This document shows positions 18,386 to 27,457 of a stretch of 64,000 nt of DNA, in pieces (positions within the stretch are counted from its first letter, which is position 1; each line of letters begins with the position of its first letter). The notes below the pieces were generated by a model. It saw only the letters and a program-made list of their open reading frames with translations. It ran no database searches and was not told where the DNA came from. Where the stretch lies: assembly GCA_937907705.1 (NCBI GenBank), contig CALCVP010000078.1, positions 1 through 64,000 of the forward strand, written 5' to 3'. Source of the stretch: an uncultured Prevotella sp. (GTDB lineage Bacteria > Bacteroidota > Bacteroidia > Bacteroidales > Bacteroidaceae). Made by a program: the position numbers and the translations under genes.

Positions 18386-18450
18386 AATACTTTGTTTGTT
18401 TTCTTTCTTCTATCGGCAACACGCTCTGTTGTCTGCTTGATTTGAACGTG

Positions 18451-18484
18451 CAAAAGTACATAAAAATATTGAACATTGGCCAAA
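18451..18484 (-). promoter_or_regulatory. Candidate promoter of the chromate-transporter pair
   Basis: On the minus strand TTTG (18484-18481) and TACTTTTG (18458-18451) are 22 bp apart, one base longer than usual. The leader would be about 60 nt. The repeat array B begins 42 bp further upstream. Confidence 0.55.
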
Positions 18485-18525
18485 AGTAGACATCCAAAAT
18501 ACCTGCTCAAGCATCTGTATCAACC

Positions 18526-18629
18526 AAAAGCACTGCAATCGCCCACCGATTGCTATGCTTTCAGTGGGCAATTGCAGTGCTTTCGGAGACTGATTGCAGT
18601 GCAATCAGAAGGCCAATAGCAGCGCTATC
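18526..18629. repeat. 22-bp-period array B of palindromic 15-mers
   Basis: Five words of the RAWWGC-NNN-GCWWTY family start at 18526, 18548, 18570, 18592 and 18615, in steps of 22, 22, 22 and 23. The fourth, GATTGCAGTGCAATC, is a perfect palindrome around AGT. The halves also pair between units: 18527-18546 pairs with 18564-18583 at 19 of 20 positions plus a G-T. The 17 bases from 18526 are identical to those from 37871 in array C. The array lies downstream of nhaC and upstream of the chromate pair. The rest of this 300-bp gap shows nothing else. Confidence 0.88.
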
Positions 18630-18685
18630 GAAAATATGGTTAATGCCTGTTAAGAAGATGTAAAGAAATTATCAAGTAGCAACAG

Positions 18686-20128
18686 TTATACAGCCTCATC
18701 GCTTGACGGTACATTGTCGGTTCTGAATATCTTGTAGCCCAATGCCGCCACGACAATACTCATCAGCGGACTGACCAAGTTGAACACACAGTAGGGCAAA
18801 TAAGTAAATGTGGAAACGCCAAGCACGGCGCTTTGTGTCATGCCACACGTGTTCCAAGGCACCAACACTGAGGTAACGGTTACAGAGTCTTCTACCGTTC
18901 GGCTGAGCAGTCTGCGCTCATAGCCTCGCTTGTCATAGATATACTTAAACATGTTGCCTGTAAGCAATATACACAAATACTGGTCAGCGATGGCCAAATT
19001 AAGCATCAGACCTGTGCCTACCGTAGACCCCACCAGACTGACTCTGCTATGCACCATACGCACAAATACACGGGTAATGCCGCCTACCATGCCGCCTGCT
19101 TTCATAGCTCCGCCAAAGCACATGGCACACACTATCAGCCAAATGGTAGACATCATGCCTGCCATGCCGCGTGTAGATACCAGCTCTGTAAGCATGGCAT
19201 TTGTAGTAGGCAGCGACGTACTGCCATACACACTCTGCATGGCACCCTTGAAGATGCTGCCACCCGACAGCTCTACAAGCGAATCAGACTGAAACAGCAC
19301 AGCAAAAACTACTGCCAACAAGGTGGAAAGAAAGAGGGTTATAACAGGCGGCAGTCTGCGAGCTATCATAAAACCCGTAAGCAATGGCACCAGCAGTAGC
19401 CAGGGCGTAACATAAAACCTGCTCTGTATGGCAGATGTAAACACCTCTGTCTGCTGTGCACCCGCTGTGTCATAAACCAAGCCTGCTACGGTAAACACCA
19501 GCAAAGCCACCGCCATAGAGGGTACGGTAGTAATGACCATGTAACGTATATGCTTAAACAACGGTACGTCTACACTGCCTGATGCCAACACCGTGGTGTC
19601 TGACAAGGGCGAAATCTTGTCGCCAAAATAAGCACCGCTTATAATGGATCCAGCTATCCACCCATCAGAAAAGCCTTGAGCCTGACCTATGCCCATAAGG
19701 GCTATACCGATAGTGGCCACTGTTGTCCATGAACTTCCAGTCATCACACTGACCAAAGCAGAGATAACACACGATGAAACCAGAAAAATGTCGGGGTGTA
19801 TCACCTGCACTCCATAGTAAATAAGCGTGGGCACCACGCCACTAACCATCCAGGCACCACTCATGGCACCTATCAACAGCAGGATAACAACAGCACTTGA
19901 CACACTGGCTATATTGTCGGTGATGCTACGTTCGAAACGGCTCCATGGCACTTTCAAAAACACCATGCCTATCAATACACACACAGCTGCGGCAGCCAAT
20001 AGAGTTACTTGACTGGCACCTGCCAATGAGTCGCTACCAAAAGTGCGGACAGTGGCTACAAGCAACAGTACCAACAGCGCCAATGGTAAAATGGACAAGA
20101 AAGCAGAAGGTTCTTTTATCTTTGTCAT
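18686..20128 (-). CDS. nhaC: NhaC-family Na+/H+ antiporter
   Basis: A 480-residue inner-membrane antiporter with about twelve hydrophobic segments, expected to export Na+ in exchange for protons. Family motifs include TGSSWTTVATIGIALMGIG (near 155-173), the cluster GAYFGDKISPLSDTTVLA (about 190-207) with its conserved acidic and Ser/Thr residues, and VPWNTCGMTQSAVLGV near the C-terminus. NhaC relatives can also exchange malate/lactate or amino acids. It is monocistronic, between a TetR gene (same strand, 221 bp upstream) and array B. Confidence 0.92.
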   Translation of the reverse strand: MTKIKEPSAFLSILPLALLVLLLVATVRTFGSDSLAGASQVTLLAAAAVCVLIGMVFLKVPWSRFERSITDNIASVSSAVVILLLIGAMSGAWMVSGVVPTLIYYGVQVIHPDIFLVSSCVISALVSVMTGSSWTTVATIGIALMGIGQAQGFSDGWIAGSIISGAYFGDKISPLSDTTVLASGSVDVPLFKHIRYMVITTVPSMAVALLVFTVAGLVYDTAGAQQTEVFTSAIQSRFYVTPWLLLVPLLTGFMIARRLPPVITLFLSTLLAVVFAVLFQSDSLVELSGGSIFKGAMQSVYGSTSLPTTNAMLTELVSTRGMAGMMSTIWLIVCAMCFGGAMKAGGMVGGITRVFVRMVHSRVSLVGSTVGTGLMLNLAIADQYLCILLTGNMFKYIYDKRGYERRLLSRTVEDSVTVTSVLVPWNTCGMTQSAVLGVSTFTYLPYCVFNLVSPLMSIVVAALGYKIFRTDNVPSSDEAV

Positions 20129-20349
20129 ACAATACTAAAATTTATATCGGGAAAAGAGATACTAAAAAATATCTTGAATACAACAATTGTACAAAAGCAT
20201 CTTTATCTGGCAAGCCTATACCTTATATAATATAATAAAGGCACACACATCATCTTGCCACTTTATACAAGCAGCAAGCCAAGACTACATTAAATACTGA
20301 AAAAAAGAATAACTACCTATTGTTAAAAGACAGCAAGCAATAAGCAATA

Positions 20350-21006
20350 CTATTGGTTGGAATTAGTCATAGACATGTTTTTATTAAAAAAATCGTCTAT
20401 ATAGCGAATGCCCTTCTCAGTGCAGCACGCACCCATAAAAAGCTTAATATGCGTGCGGAATATCTCTGTCATAGAATATTCTTTATATACCTGCTCACGA
20501 AGCACATAGTCCATACATACCTCACCGAACCTTGACACCAGCGCAAAGTTAATGTCTTTGCGCAAGAAACCATGTTCCAAAGCCAAGCGTATAAAGTTTT
20601 CAGACCGACACTGCTGCCTGTCATGGTCGACCTTCATCAGTTCTACAATACGCTTATACTTGTGAAGCTCTGAAAAAAACAATGGATTGACAATGCTAAA
20701 GTCCTGCAACTTTAACTTTACAAAATAAACAATAACCTCCATTTCATTGTTGGCATGGTCTGCAAAATTCGCCAACTTCTCAAAGAAATGCTTCTGATCC
20801 TCTTTTACCCCTTCATAAAGCAAGTCTTCTTTGTTGCCATACAGCTCATAAAGGGTACGTTTGGAGATACCCAACACAGTAGCAATGTCATCCATACGCA
20901 CTTGTTTTATTCCTTTTTTCTTGAATAATGCCATAGATACTGACAATATGCGCTGTCTTAGTTCCTCCTTATAGACCGTTGTGTTACAGTTTTTCTGCAT
21001 AAACAT
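20350..21006 (-). CDS. TetR/AcrR-family transcriptional regulator
   Basis: A 218-residue DNA-binding protein. The N-terminal TetR helix-turn-helix spans about 14-60, with KKGIKQVRMDDIATVLGISKRTLYELYGNKEDLL as its recognisable core (for example GISKRTLYELYGNK). The C-terminal ligand domain (about 70-205) has no family I can name. Met3 (20998-21000) is an equally good start. It is divergent from the malic enzyme gene, with a 153-bp shared upstream region, and precedes nhaC on the same strand, so either could be its target. The inducer is unknown. Confidence 0.9.
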   Translation of the reverse strand: MFMQKNCNTTVYKEELRQRILSVSMALFKKKGIKQVRMDDIATVLGISKRTLYELYGNKEDLLYEGVKEDQKHFFEKLANFADHANNEMEVIVYFVKLKLQDFSIVNPLFFSELHKYKRIVELMKVDHDRQQCRSENFIRLALEHGFLRKDINFALVSRFGEVCMDYVLREQVYKEYSMTEIFRTHIKLFMGACCTEKGIRYIDDFFNKNMSMTNSNQ

Positions 21007-21046
21007 TCATTTTATGTGCAAAGTTAATAAATTAATTAAAAAACTA

Positions 21047-21076
21047 TTTGATTTACTATATTTTTTACTACATTTG
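21047..21076 (+). promoter_or_regulatory. Promoter of the malic enzyme gene
   Basis: TTTG (21047-21050), an 18-bp spacer and TACATTTG (21069-21076) match the Bacteroidota promoter pattern apart from a slightly short spacer. The leader would be about 75 nt. The divergent TetR gene has a minus-strand TAACTTTG at 21026-21019 in the same region. Confidence 0.7.
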
Positions 21077-21159
21077 CATCAACTTAAGTTGAAAGACTGA
21101 AAGCTCAGCATTTAAATATATTCAGAAGAAAAATATATACAAAATAACACACACTAACT

Positions 21160-23451
21160 ATGGTAAAGATTACTAAAGAGGCCGCCCTTAGTTATCATGA
21201 GAGCGGAAGACCAGGCAAGATAGAAGTAAAGCCAACCAAACCTTACAGCACACAAACTGACCTCAGCTTGGCTTATTCTCCAGGCGTAGCCTATCCTTGC
21301 TTGGAAATACAGAAAAATCCTAACGATGCATACAAATATACCGACAAGGGCAATTTGGTAGCTGTTATCAGCAACGGTACAGCAGTATTAGGCCTTGGCG
21401 ACATAGGTGCCATGAGCGGAAAACCTGTAATGGAAGGCAAAGGCTTGCTCTTCAAGATTTACGGCGGCATCGATGTGTTTGATATAGAAGTGGCTGAAAA
21501 AGACCCTGAAAAGTTTTGCGAAGCTGTAGAGAAGATAGCTCCTACATTTGGAGGTATCAATCTTGAAGATATCAAAGCGCCTGAATGTTTCTACATTGAA
21601 GAAAGACTGAAGCGTACACTCGATATACCTGTAATGCACGATGACCAACATGGCACAGCCATTATATCTGCCGCAGGTCTTATCAATGCACTTGAAGTAA
21701 ACGGAAAAGATATTTCAAAGGTAAAAATTGTTGTCAACGGTGCTGGTGCAGCAGCTATATCATGTACAAAACTCTATGTTGCGTTAGGTGCAAAGAAAGA
21801 AAACATCGTGATGCTCGACTCTAAAGGTGTCATTACCTCTGACCGCGAGAATCTTACTGAACAGAAGAAGCTCTTTGCTACCGACCGTCGCGACGTGCAC
21901 ACACTGGCAGAGGCCATCAATGGAGCAGATGTGTTTGTAGGCTTGTCCAAAGGCAACGTACTCTCACAAGACATGATTCGCTCTATGGCTTCACAGCCCA
22001 TCGTATTTGCATTGGCCAATCCTGTACCTGAAATCTCTTATGAAGATGCCATGGCAAGCCGCCCAGACGTATTGATGTCTACCGGTCGCTCCGACTATCC
22101 TAATCAGATTAACAATGTCATTGGTTTCCCTTACATATTCAGAGGTGCCCTTGATGTACACGCTTCTGCCATCAACGAAGAAATGAAACTGGCTGCTGTA
22201 AAAGCTATTGCCGAATTGGCCAAGCAACCAGTGCCTGATGTGGTTAACGACGTGTACCATGTAAACAACCTCACTTTCGGTCCGTCTTACTTTATACCAA
22301 AACCTGTTGACCCACGACTCATTACCGAAGTATCAGCAGCTGTGGCTAAAGCAGCTATGGAAAGCGGTGTGGCACGCACCAGCATAACAGACTGGGATGC
22401 CTATAAGAATTGGTTAAGGCAATTGCTCGGACAGGAGTCTAAACTCACGCAGAAGCTTTATGACACTGCACGCAAACATCCACAGCGCGTAGTATTCGCC
22501 GAGGGCATTCATCCTAACATGCTGAAGGCTGCTGTGCAAGCCAAGAATGAAGGCATCTGTCATCCTATTCTTTTGGGCAATGACGAACGCATAGAAAAGT
22601 TGGCAAAAGAACTTGACCTCAGCTTGGAAGGCATAGAAATAGTAAATCTACGCCACGACAACCAAAGCGAAAGACGCGAACGCTATGCCAAAATATTGGC
22701 TGACAAGCGCAAGCGCGAGGGATACACTTATGAAGAAGCTAACGACAAGATGTTTGAGCGCAACTATTTTGGCATGATGATGGTAGAAACAGGTGAAGCT
22801 GACGCATTCATTACCGGACTCTACACCAAATACTCCAACACTATCAAAGTGGCAAAAGAGGTTATCGGTATACAGCCTGGCTACAATCATTTCGCTACCA
22901 TGCAGATACTCAACACCAGCAAGGGCACTTACTATATAGCAGATACACTGATTAACAGACACCCCGACAAAGAGGTATTGAAAGACATTGCACGCCTCAG
23001 CGCATCTACTGTAAGATTCTTTAATGACGAGCCTAACATAGCTATGATTAGCTACTCTAACTTCGGTACAGACAAGGGTGGCAGCCCAGAGCAAGTGCAC
23101 GCTGCAGTAGATGAGTTGCAGGCAGCTTATCCAGACTTGTCCATTGACGGTGAAATGCAGGTTAACTTTGCACTCAACAAAAAACTCAGAGACAGCAAAT
23201 ATCCATTCACGCGTCTCTATGGAAAGGATGTCAACACATTGGTATTCCCTAACTTGAGCAGTGCCAACAATGCTTACAAGCTGTTGCAGGCATTGAATGA
23301 AGACGTCGAATTTATAGGTCCAATCCAAATGGGACTGAACAAACCAATTCATTTCACTGACTTTGAAAGCAGCGTACGCGACATTGTCAATATCACAGCA
23401 GTAGCTGTAATAGATGCTTACGTACAGAAGATAAAAGAAGGCAATGCCTAA
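21160..23451 (+). CDS. maeB: NADP-dependent malic enzyme with C-terminal phosphotransacetylase-like domain (MaeB type)
   Basis: This enzyme decarboxylates malate to pyruvate and makes NADPH. The 763-residue chain has an N-terminal malic enzyme part (about 1-420), with SLAYSPGVAYPC, the metal/substrate block PVMHDDQHGTAIISAAGL and the dinucleotide loop VVNGAGAAAISC. A C-terminal phosphotransacetylase-like domain (about 430-763) contains FAEGIHPNMLKAA and MISYSNFGTDKGG. In E. coli MaeB the second domain does not transfer acetyl groups but binds acetyl-CoA as a regulator. It is a single gene ended by a clear terminator. Confidence 0.96.
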   Translation: MVKITKEAALSYHESGRPGKIEVKPTKPYSTQTDLSLAYSPGVAYPCLEIQKNPNDAYKYTDKGNLVAVISNGTAVLGLGDIGAMSGKPVMEGKGLLFKIYGGIDVFDIEVAEKDPEKFCEAVEKIAPTFGGINLEDIKAPECFYIEERLKRTLDIPVMHDDQHGTAIISAAGLINALEVNGKDISKVKIVVNGAGAAAISCTKLYVALGAKKENIVMLDSKGVITSDRENLTEQKKLFATDRRDVHTLAEAINGADVFVGLSKGNVLSQDMIRSMASQPIVFALANPVPEISYEDAMASRPDVLMSTGRSDYPNQINNVIGFPYIFRGALDVHASAINEEMKLAAVKAIAELAKQPVPDVVNDVYHVNNLTFGPSYFIPKPVDPRLITEVSAAVAKAAMESGVARTSITDWDAYKNWLRQLLGQESKLTQKLYDTARKHPQRVVFAEGIHPNMLKAAVQAKNEGICHPILLGNDERIEKLAKELDLSLEGIEIVNLRHDNQSERRERYAKILADKRKREGYTYEEANDKMFERNYFGMMMVETGEADAFITGLYTKYSNTIKVAKEVIGIQPGYNHFATMQILNTSKGTYYIADTLINRHPDKEVLKDIARLSASTVRFFNDEPNIAMISYSNFGTDKGGSPEQVHAAVDELQAAYPDLSIDGEMQVNFALNKKLRDSKYPFTRLYGKDVNTLVFPNLSSANNAYKLLQALNEDVEFIGPIQMGLNKPIHFTDFESSVRDIVNITAVAVIDAYVQKIKEGNA

Positions 23452-23478
23452 CATTTGGTAGTATTACATTATTTATAT

Positions 23479-23517
23479 ATAGGCATCAACACTTTGAATA
23501 AAGCTGTTGATGCCTAT
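23479..23517 (+). terminator. Rho-independent terminator after maeB
   Basis: A perfect 13-bp stem (23479-23491 with 23505-23517) has a loop that can form a further CTTT/AAAG pair, and is followed by TCTTTTAT. It lies 28 bp after the maeB stop. Confidence 0.85.
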
Positions 23518-23585
23518 TCTTTTATGACCGTGTTTGCTTTTAGTCTGTGGTTTGGCGCACTTTAAAACATATTTTACAAGCTATT

Positions 23586-23617
23586 CTTGCGTATAAAGAA
23601 TTAAATGGCTATTTTTG
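23586..23617 (+). promoter_or_regulatory. Promoter of mutS2
   Basis: CTTG (23586-23589), a 20-bp spacer and TATTTTTG (23610-23617) fit the Bacteroidota promoter with one mismatch in the -33 box. The leader to the ATG at 23653 would be about 30 nt. Confidence 0.65.
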
Positions 23618-23652
23618 CGCTCTTGTTTATTCGCCCATAAAGCACAGAAACA

Positions 23653-26190
23653 ATGATTTATCCGAAAACATTTGAAAGTAAAATAGGTTTCAGCGAGATA
23701 CGCACATTACTGAAAGAACGATGCCTCAGCAATCTTGGAAAAGAAATGATAGACAGCATCTCTGTATCAACAGATGCCAATGTCATCAATGAATGGTTGT
23801 TGCAAGTAAAAGAGTTCAGACTCTTGCAGGAAGTGGCTGATGATTTTCCCCTGCAATATTTCTTTGACGTAAGAGCTTCAGTGGCACGGTTACGTCTGGA
23901 AGGCACACACCTTGACGAACGTGAACTATTTGATTTAAGAAGGTCTCTTGAAACCATCAACAATATTGTCAACTATCTCAATCGCAGTGATGACCCTGCT
24001 GATGAAGACCAAGGGCGCACATATCCCTACCCCGCTCTACACCGTCTGACAACAGACGTGCTTACTTTTCCACAATTAGTGCAACGTATAGACCAGATAC
24101 TTGACAAGTTTGGGAAAATAAAAGACAGTGCCTCTACTGAATTAGGCAATATCAGACACGAATTGGCACGTACGGAAGGCAGTATATCCAAAACACTGCT
24201 TGGCATTTTACGCACTGCGCAAAGCGAAGGATTGGTAGAGAAAGACGTTACACCTGCCATGAGAGACGGTCGTCTGGTTATACCTGTTACACAAGGATTA
24301 AAGCGAAAGATAAGAGGTATCGTACACGATGAGTCGGCATCAGGCAAGACAGTGTTTATTGAACCCGCAGAAGTAGTAGAGGCCAACAACCGTATCAGAG
24401 AGCTGGAAGCCGATGAGCGCAGAGAAATCATACGCATACTAACTGACTTTTCATTGCTGGTTAGGCCACACGTAAAGCCTATCTTGAAATCTTACCAATT
24501 CCTGGCAAAGATAGATATGATACGGGCTAAAGCCGAACTGGCACGGCTCATAGGAGGCATTGAACCACATGTGGAAAACTATCCACATATAGACTGGATA
24601 CAAGCTGCACATCCCTTGCTGAAACTATCATTGGCAAAGCAAGACAAAAAGGTTGTGCCATTAGATATCATGCTTACAAAAGAGAAGCGCATATTGATTA
24701 TATCAGGACCTAATGCGGGCGGAAAATCCGTTTGCCTGAAAACAGTAGGACTGCTGCAATACATGCTTCAGTGCGGAATTTCCATTTCTGTAAGCGAAAG
24801 GTCAAAGACAGGTATCTTCAAAAACATACTGATTGACATTGGCGATGAACAGAGCATAGAAAACGACTTGAGTACATACTCCAGCCATCTCTTAAACATG
24901 AAAAACATGATGAAGAGCTCCAACAACCAAACTCTACTGCTCATAGATGAATTTGGAACGGGTACAGAGCCGCAGATAGGTGGAGCTATCGCGGAATCGG
25001 TGCTCAAACAATTCTGCAGGAAAAAGGCTTTTGGTGTAATCACCACCCACTATCAAAACCTAAAGCACTTTGCCGAGAATCATGCAGGAGTGGTAAATGG
25101 AGCCATGCTCTATGACAGACAGCAGATGAAAGCACTCTTTCAGCTTTCCATTGGTAATCCAGGAAGCTCCTTTGCCATAGAAATAGCACGCAAAATAGGA
25201 CTTCCTGAAGAGGTTATTAAAGATGCTTCGGAAATAGTAGGCAGCGAGTATATACAGAGTGACAAGTACTTGCAAGACATTGTTCGCGACAAACGGTATT
25301 GGGAAAACAAGCGTCAGAACATTCACCAGCGCGAAAAGACCATGGAACAAGCCATTGCCAAGTATGAAAAAGAGGTGAACGAACTGGAGAAAAACCGCAA
25401 AGAGATACTCAAAAAGGCCAAAGAGCAAGCTGAAGAATTGCTTAAAGAGAGTAACAAAAAGATAGAAAATACTATCAGAGAGATACGAGAAAGACAAGCT
25501 GAAAAGGCTGAAACAAAACGCATCAGAGAAGAATTGAACTCTTTTAAAGCTGAAGTGAGCGACATGGACACAAAAAATGACGATGAACTGATAGCGAAAA
25601 AGATCAAGCAAATACAAGACAGAAAAGCAAGAAAAGAAAAAAGAAAGAAAGAAAAAAGCGAAAAGAAAGCTCAAGACATTAATAGTGTTACAGACACGAA
25701 TGTATCCAAACTCCAGGCCTCAACACCTTTGCAAGCAGGCGAAACAGTAAGAATAAAAGGTCTGACCACCATAGGAAAAATAGAAAGTACTGACGGAAAG
25801 ATGGCTACTGTTATCTTTGGAGATATGAAAACCAAGATGAAAACAGATCGTCTGGAACGTGCAGCAGCCCCTAAGAAAGAGGAACCTAAACCCTATTTGG
25901 CTTTAGGACGACAGACACGCGAAACAATTGACAACAGAAAGCTTAACTTTAAGCAAGACATTGACGTAAGAGGCATGAGAGGAGATGAAGCAATCAATAC
26001 AGTAACCCACTTTATCGATGATGCCATATTGGTAGGCATGAGCCGGGTACGCATACTACACGGCACTGGTACAGGCATCTTACGCCAGCTTATCAGACAA
26101 TATTTAGCCACTGTACCCAATGTGGTATCCTACCATGATGAGCATGTACAATTTGGAGGAGCAGGTATCACAGTTGTAGATATTGCATAA
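23653..26190 (+). CDS. mutS2: MutS2 endonuclease/ATPase
   Basis: An 845-residue MutS homologue of the MutS2 branch, acting in recombination suppression or ribosome rescue rather than mismatch repair. It lacks the mismatch-recognition domain. It has a core lever region (about 1-300), an ABC ATPase with Walker A GPNAGGKS (about 352-359) and Walker B LLIDEFGTGTEP, a very basic coiled coil (about 520-690, rich in Lys and Glu) and a C-terminal Smr nuclease domain (about 770-845) with DVRGMRGDEA and HGTGTGILR. It is monocistronic, with its own promoter and a terminator downstream. Confidence 0.97.
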   Translation: MIYPKTFESKIGFSEIRTLLKERCLSNLGKEMIDSISVSTDANVINEWLLQVKEFRLLQEVADDFPLQYFFDVRASVARLRLEGTHLDERELFDLRRSLETINNIVNYLNRSDDPADEDQGRTYPYPALHRLTTDVLTFPQLVQRIDQILDKFGKIKDSASTELGNIRHELARTEGSISKTLLGILRTAQSEGLVEKDVTPAMRDGRLVIPVTQGLKRKIRGIVHDESASGKTVFIEPAEVVEANNRIRELEADERREIIRILTDFSLLVRPHVKPILKSYQFLAKIDMIRAKAELARLIGGIEPHVENYPHIDWIQAAHPLLKLSLAKQDKKVVPLDIMLTKEKRILIISGPNAGGKSVCLKTVGLLQYMLQCGISISVSERSKTGIFKNILIDIGDEQSIENDLSTYSSHLLNMKNMMKSSNNQTLLLIDEFGTGTEPQIGGAIAESVLKQFCRKKAFGVITTHYQNLKHFAENHAGVVNGAMLYDRQQMKALFQLSIGNPGSSFAIEIARKIGLPEEVIKDASEIVGSEYIQSDKYLQDIVRDKRYWENKRQNIHQREKTMEQAIAKYEKEVNELEKNRKEILKKAKEQAEELLKESNKKIENTIREIRERQAEKAETKRIREELNSFKAEVSDMDTKNDDELIAKKIKQIQDRKARKEKRKKEKSEKKAQDINSVTDTNVSKLQASTPLQAGETVRIKGLTTIGKIESTDGKMATVIFGDMKTKMKTDRLERAAAPKKEEPKPYLALGRQTRETIDNRKLNFKQDIDVRGMRGDEAINTVTHFIDDAILVGMSRVRILHGTGTGILRQLIRQYLATVPNVVSYHDEHVQFGGAGITVVDIA

Positions 26191-26281
26191 TGCGATAGCC
26201 TGTCAGATACATATCGAAAAGAAGCAACAAATGAGTTGTTTTAACACAAAAGAGGAATTACATATTTTTTACATTATGCTA

Positions 26282-26317
26282 CAATAAAGCTTGTCATTCC
26301 AATGGCAAGCTTTATTG
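26282..26317 (+). terminator. Rho-independent terminator after mutS2
   Basis: A perfect 12-bp stem (26282-26293 with 26306-26317) carries an AT-rich foot that supplies the T-run inside the stem. Confidence 0.75.
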
Positions 26318-26360
26318 CTACTATCAAGTTGTAAAGTCTGCACAAAAAATCGGCTAATAA

Positions 26361-26391
26361 TTTGCTGGCAACCTTTTTTTTTGTATATTTG
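26361..26391 (+). promoter_or_regulatory. Promoter of the glycine-cleavage operon
   Basis: TTTG (26361-26364), a 19-bp spacer and TATATTTG (26384-26391) give a full consensus match. The leader to lplA would be about 25 nt, which leaves no room for a glycine riboswitch. Confidence 0.85.
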
Positions 26392-26422
26392 CTGCACTAA
26401 TACCACATAAACCGAAAAACCT

Positions 26423-27397
26423 ATGCTATACATTGCTTTGCCCAATCAACAGCCGAGACAATTGTCTTTCTATTTAGCTATGGAAGAATATGTAGCTGAA
26501 TGGATAGATGTGGAGGACTGTTTCTTTATGTGGCAAGTACAACCCAGCGTGATATTCGGTCGTAATCAACTGATTGAAACAGAGGTAAACCTTGAGTATT
26601 GCCAGCAAAACGGCATTCAAACTTACAGAAGGAAAAGTGGCGGAGGCTGTGTGTATGCAGACATGAGCAATGTGATGTTCTCATACATCACAAAAGACAA
26701 AGCCGTGAATTTCACCTTTAATAAATATATCAATATGGTCGTATTAGTGCTCAGAAAGCTGGGCATAGACGCTAAAGCCACAGGACGCAACGACATATTG
26801 ATAGGCAACAGAAAGATGTCTGGCAATGCTTTCTACCACGCGTGGAACAAAAGTATTGTACACGGAACTATGCTTTACGATACCAACATGCAAAATATGG
26901 TAGGAGCCATCACACCTTCTACAACAAAACTAACCAGCAAAGGCATACAAAGCGTAAGACAACGCATAGCACTATTGAAAGATTATACAGACTTAACGCT
27001 GGATGAATTCAAACAGTTTGTAAAACAAACCCTCTGCGACAACGAGCTTGTATTAAGCAAATGTGCTGTCAGTGAAATAGAAGAAAAAGAGAAAGAATAT
27101 CTCTCCGAGGCCTTTATCTATGGAAAAAATCCACGATACTCTACCGTCAAACGTGCCCATATAGATCAAGTAGGCGATATTGAAATACGCTTGGAAATGA
27201 AAAACAATGTCATAAAAAGTATGACCATACTGGGCGACTTCTTTATTATGGGAGATATAGACACTGCCATTATCAAGCCTCTTCATAATGTAAAGCTGAA
27301 CAAAGAACAACTTACAAAAGCATTGCCGAAACAATTGGATGACGTCATAATGAACCTTCAGCGTAATGATTTCATTCACCTCTTATTGGAAGGATAA
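26423..27397 (+). CDS. lplA: Lipoate-protein ligase A
   Basis: This enzyme attaches lipoate, as lipoyl-AMP, to the acceptor lysine of lipoyl domains. The 324-residue protein has the family motifs IFGRNQLIETEVN (about 49-61), the lipoate-binding RRKSGGGCVYAD (about 71-82), and GRNDILIGNRKMSGNAFY (about 117-134), plus a C-terminal accessory domain. It is the first gene of the operon and is followed 60 bp later by gcvT. Its likely substrate is therefore the GcvH protein encoded just downstream. Confidence 0.92.
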   Translation: MLYIALPNQQPRQLSFYLAMEEYVAEWIDVEDCFFMWQVQPSVIFGRNQLIETEVNLEYCQQNGIQTYRRKSGGGCVYADMSNVMFSYITKDKAVNFTFNKYINMVVLVLRKLGIDAKATGRNDILIGNRKMSGNAFYHAWNKSIVHGTMLYDTNMQNMVGAITPSTTKLTSKGIQSVRQRIALLKDYTDLTLDEFKQFVKQTLCDNELVLSKCAVSEIEEKEKEYLSEAFIYGKNPRYSTVKRAHIDQVGDIEIRLEMKNNVIKSMTILGDFFIMGDIDTAIIKPLHNVKLNKEQLTKALPKQLDDVIMNLQRNDFIHLLLEG

Positions 27398-27457
27398 AGT
27401 ATCTTTCATATACTATAACACAAGAAAAGACCTAAACACACATTAATAATATTACAT

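Noticed and set aside
22648..23454. 268-codon open frame on the minus strand
   Set aside because: It lies wholly antisense to the malic enzyme gene, which has strong family motifs throughout. The translated frame has no recognisable domain.
26361..26422. Glycine riboswitch before the glycine-cleavage operon
   Set aside because: The promoter leaves a leader of only about 25 nt, too short for the aptamer, and none of the conserved aptamer sequence is seen.
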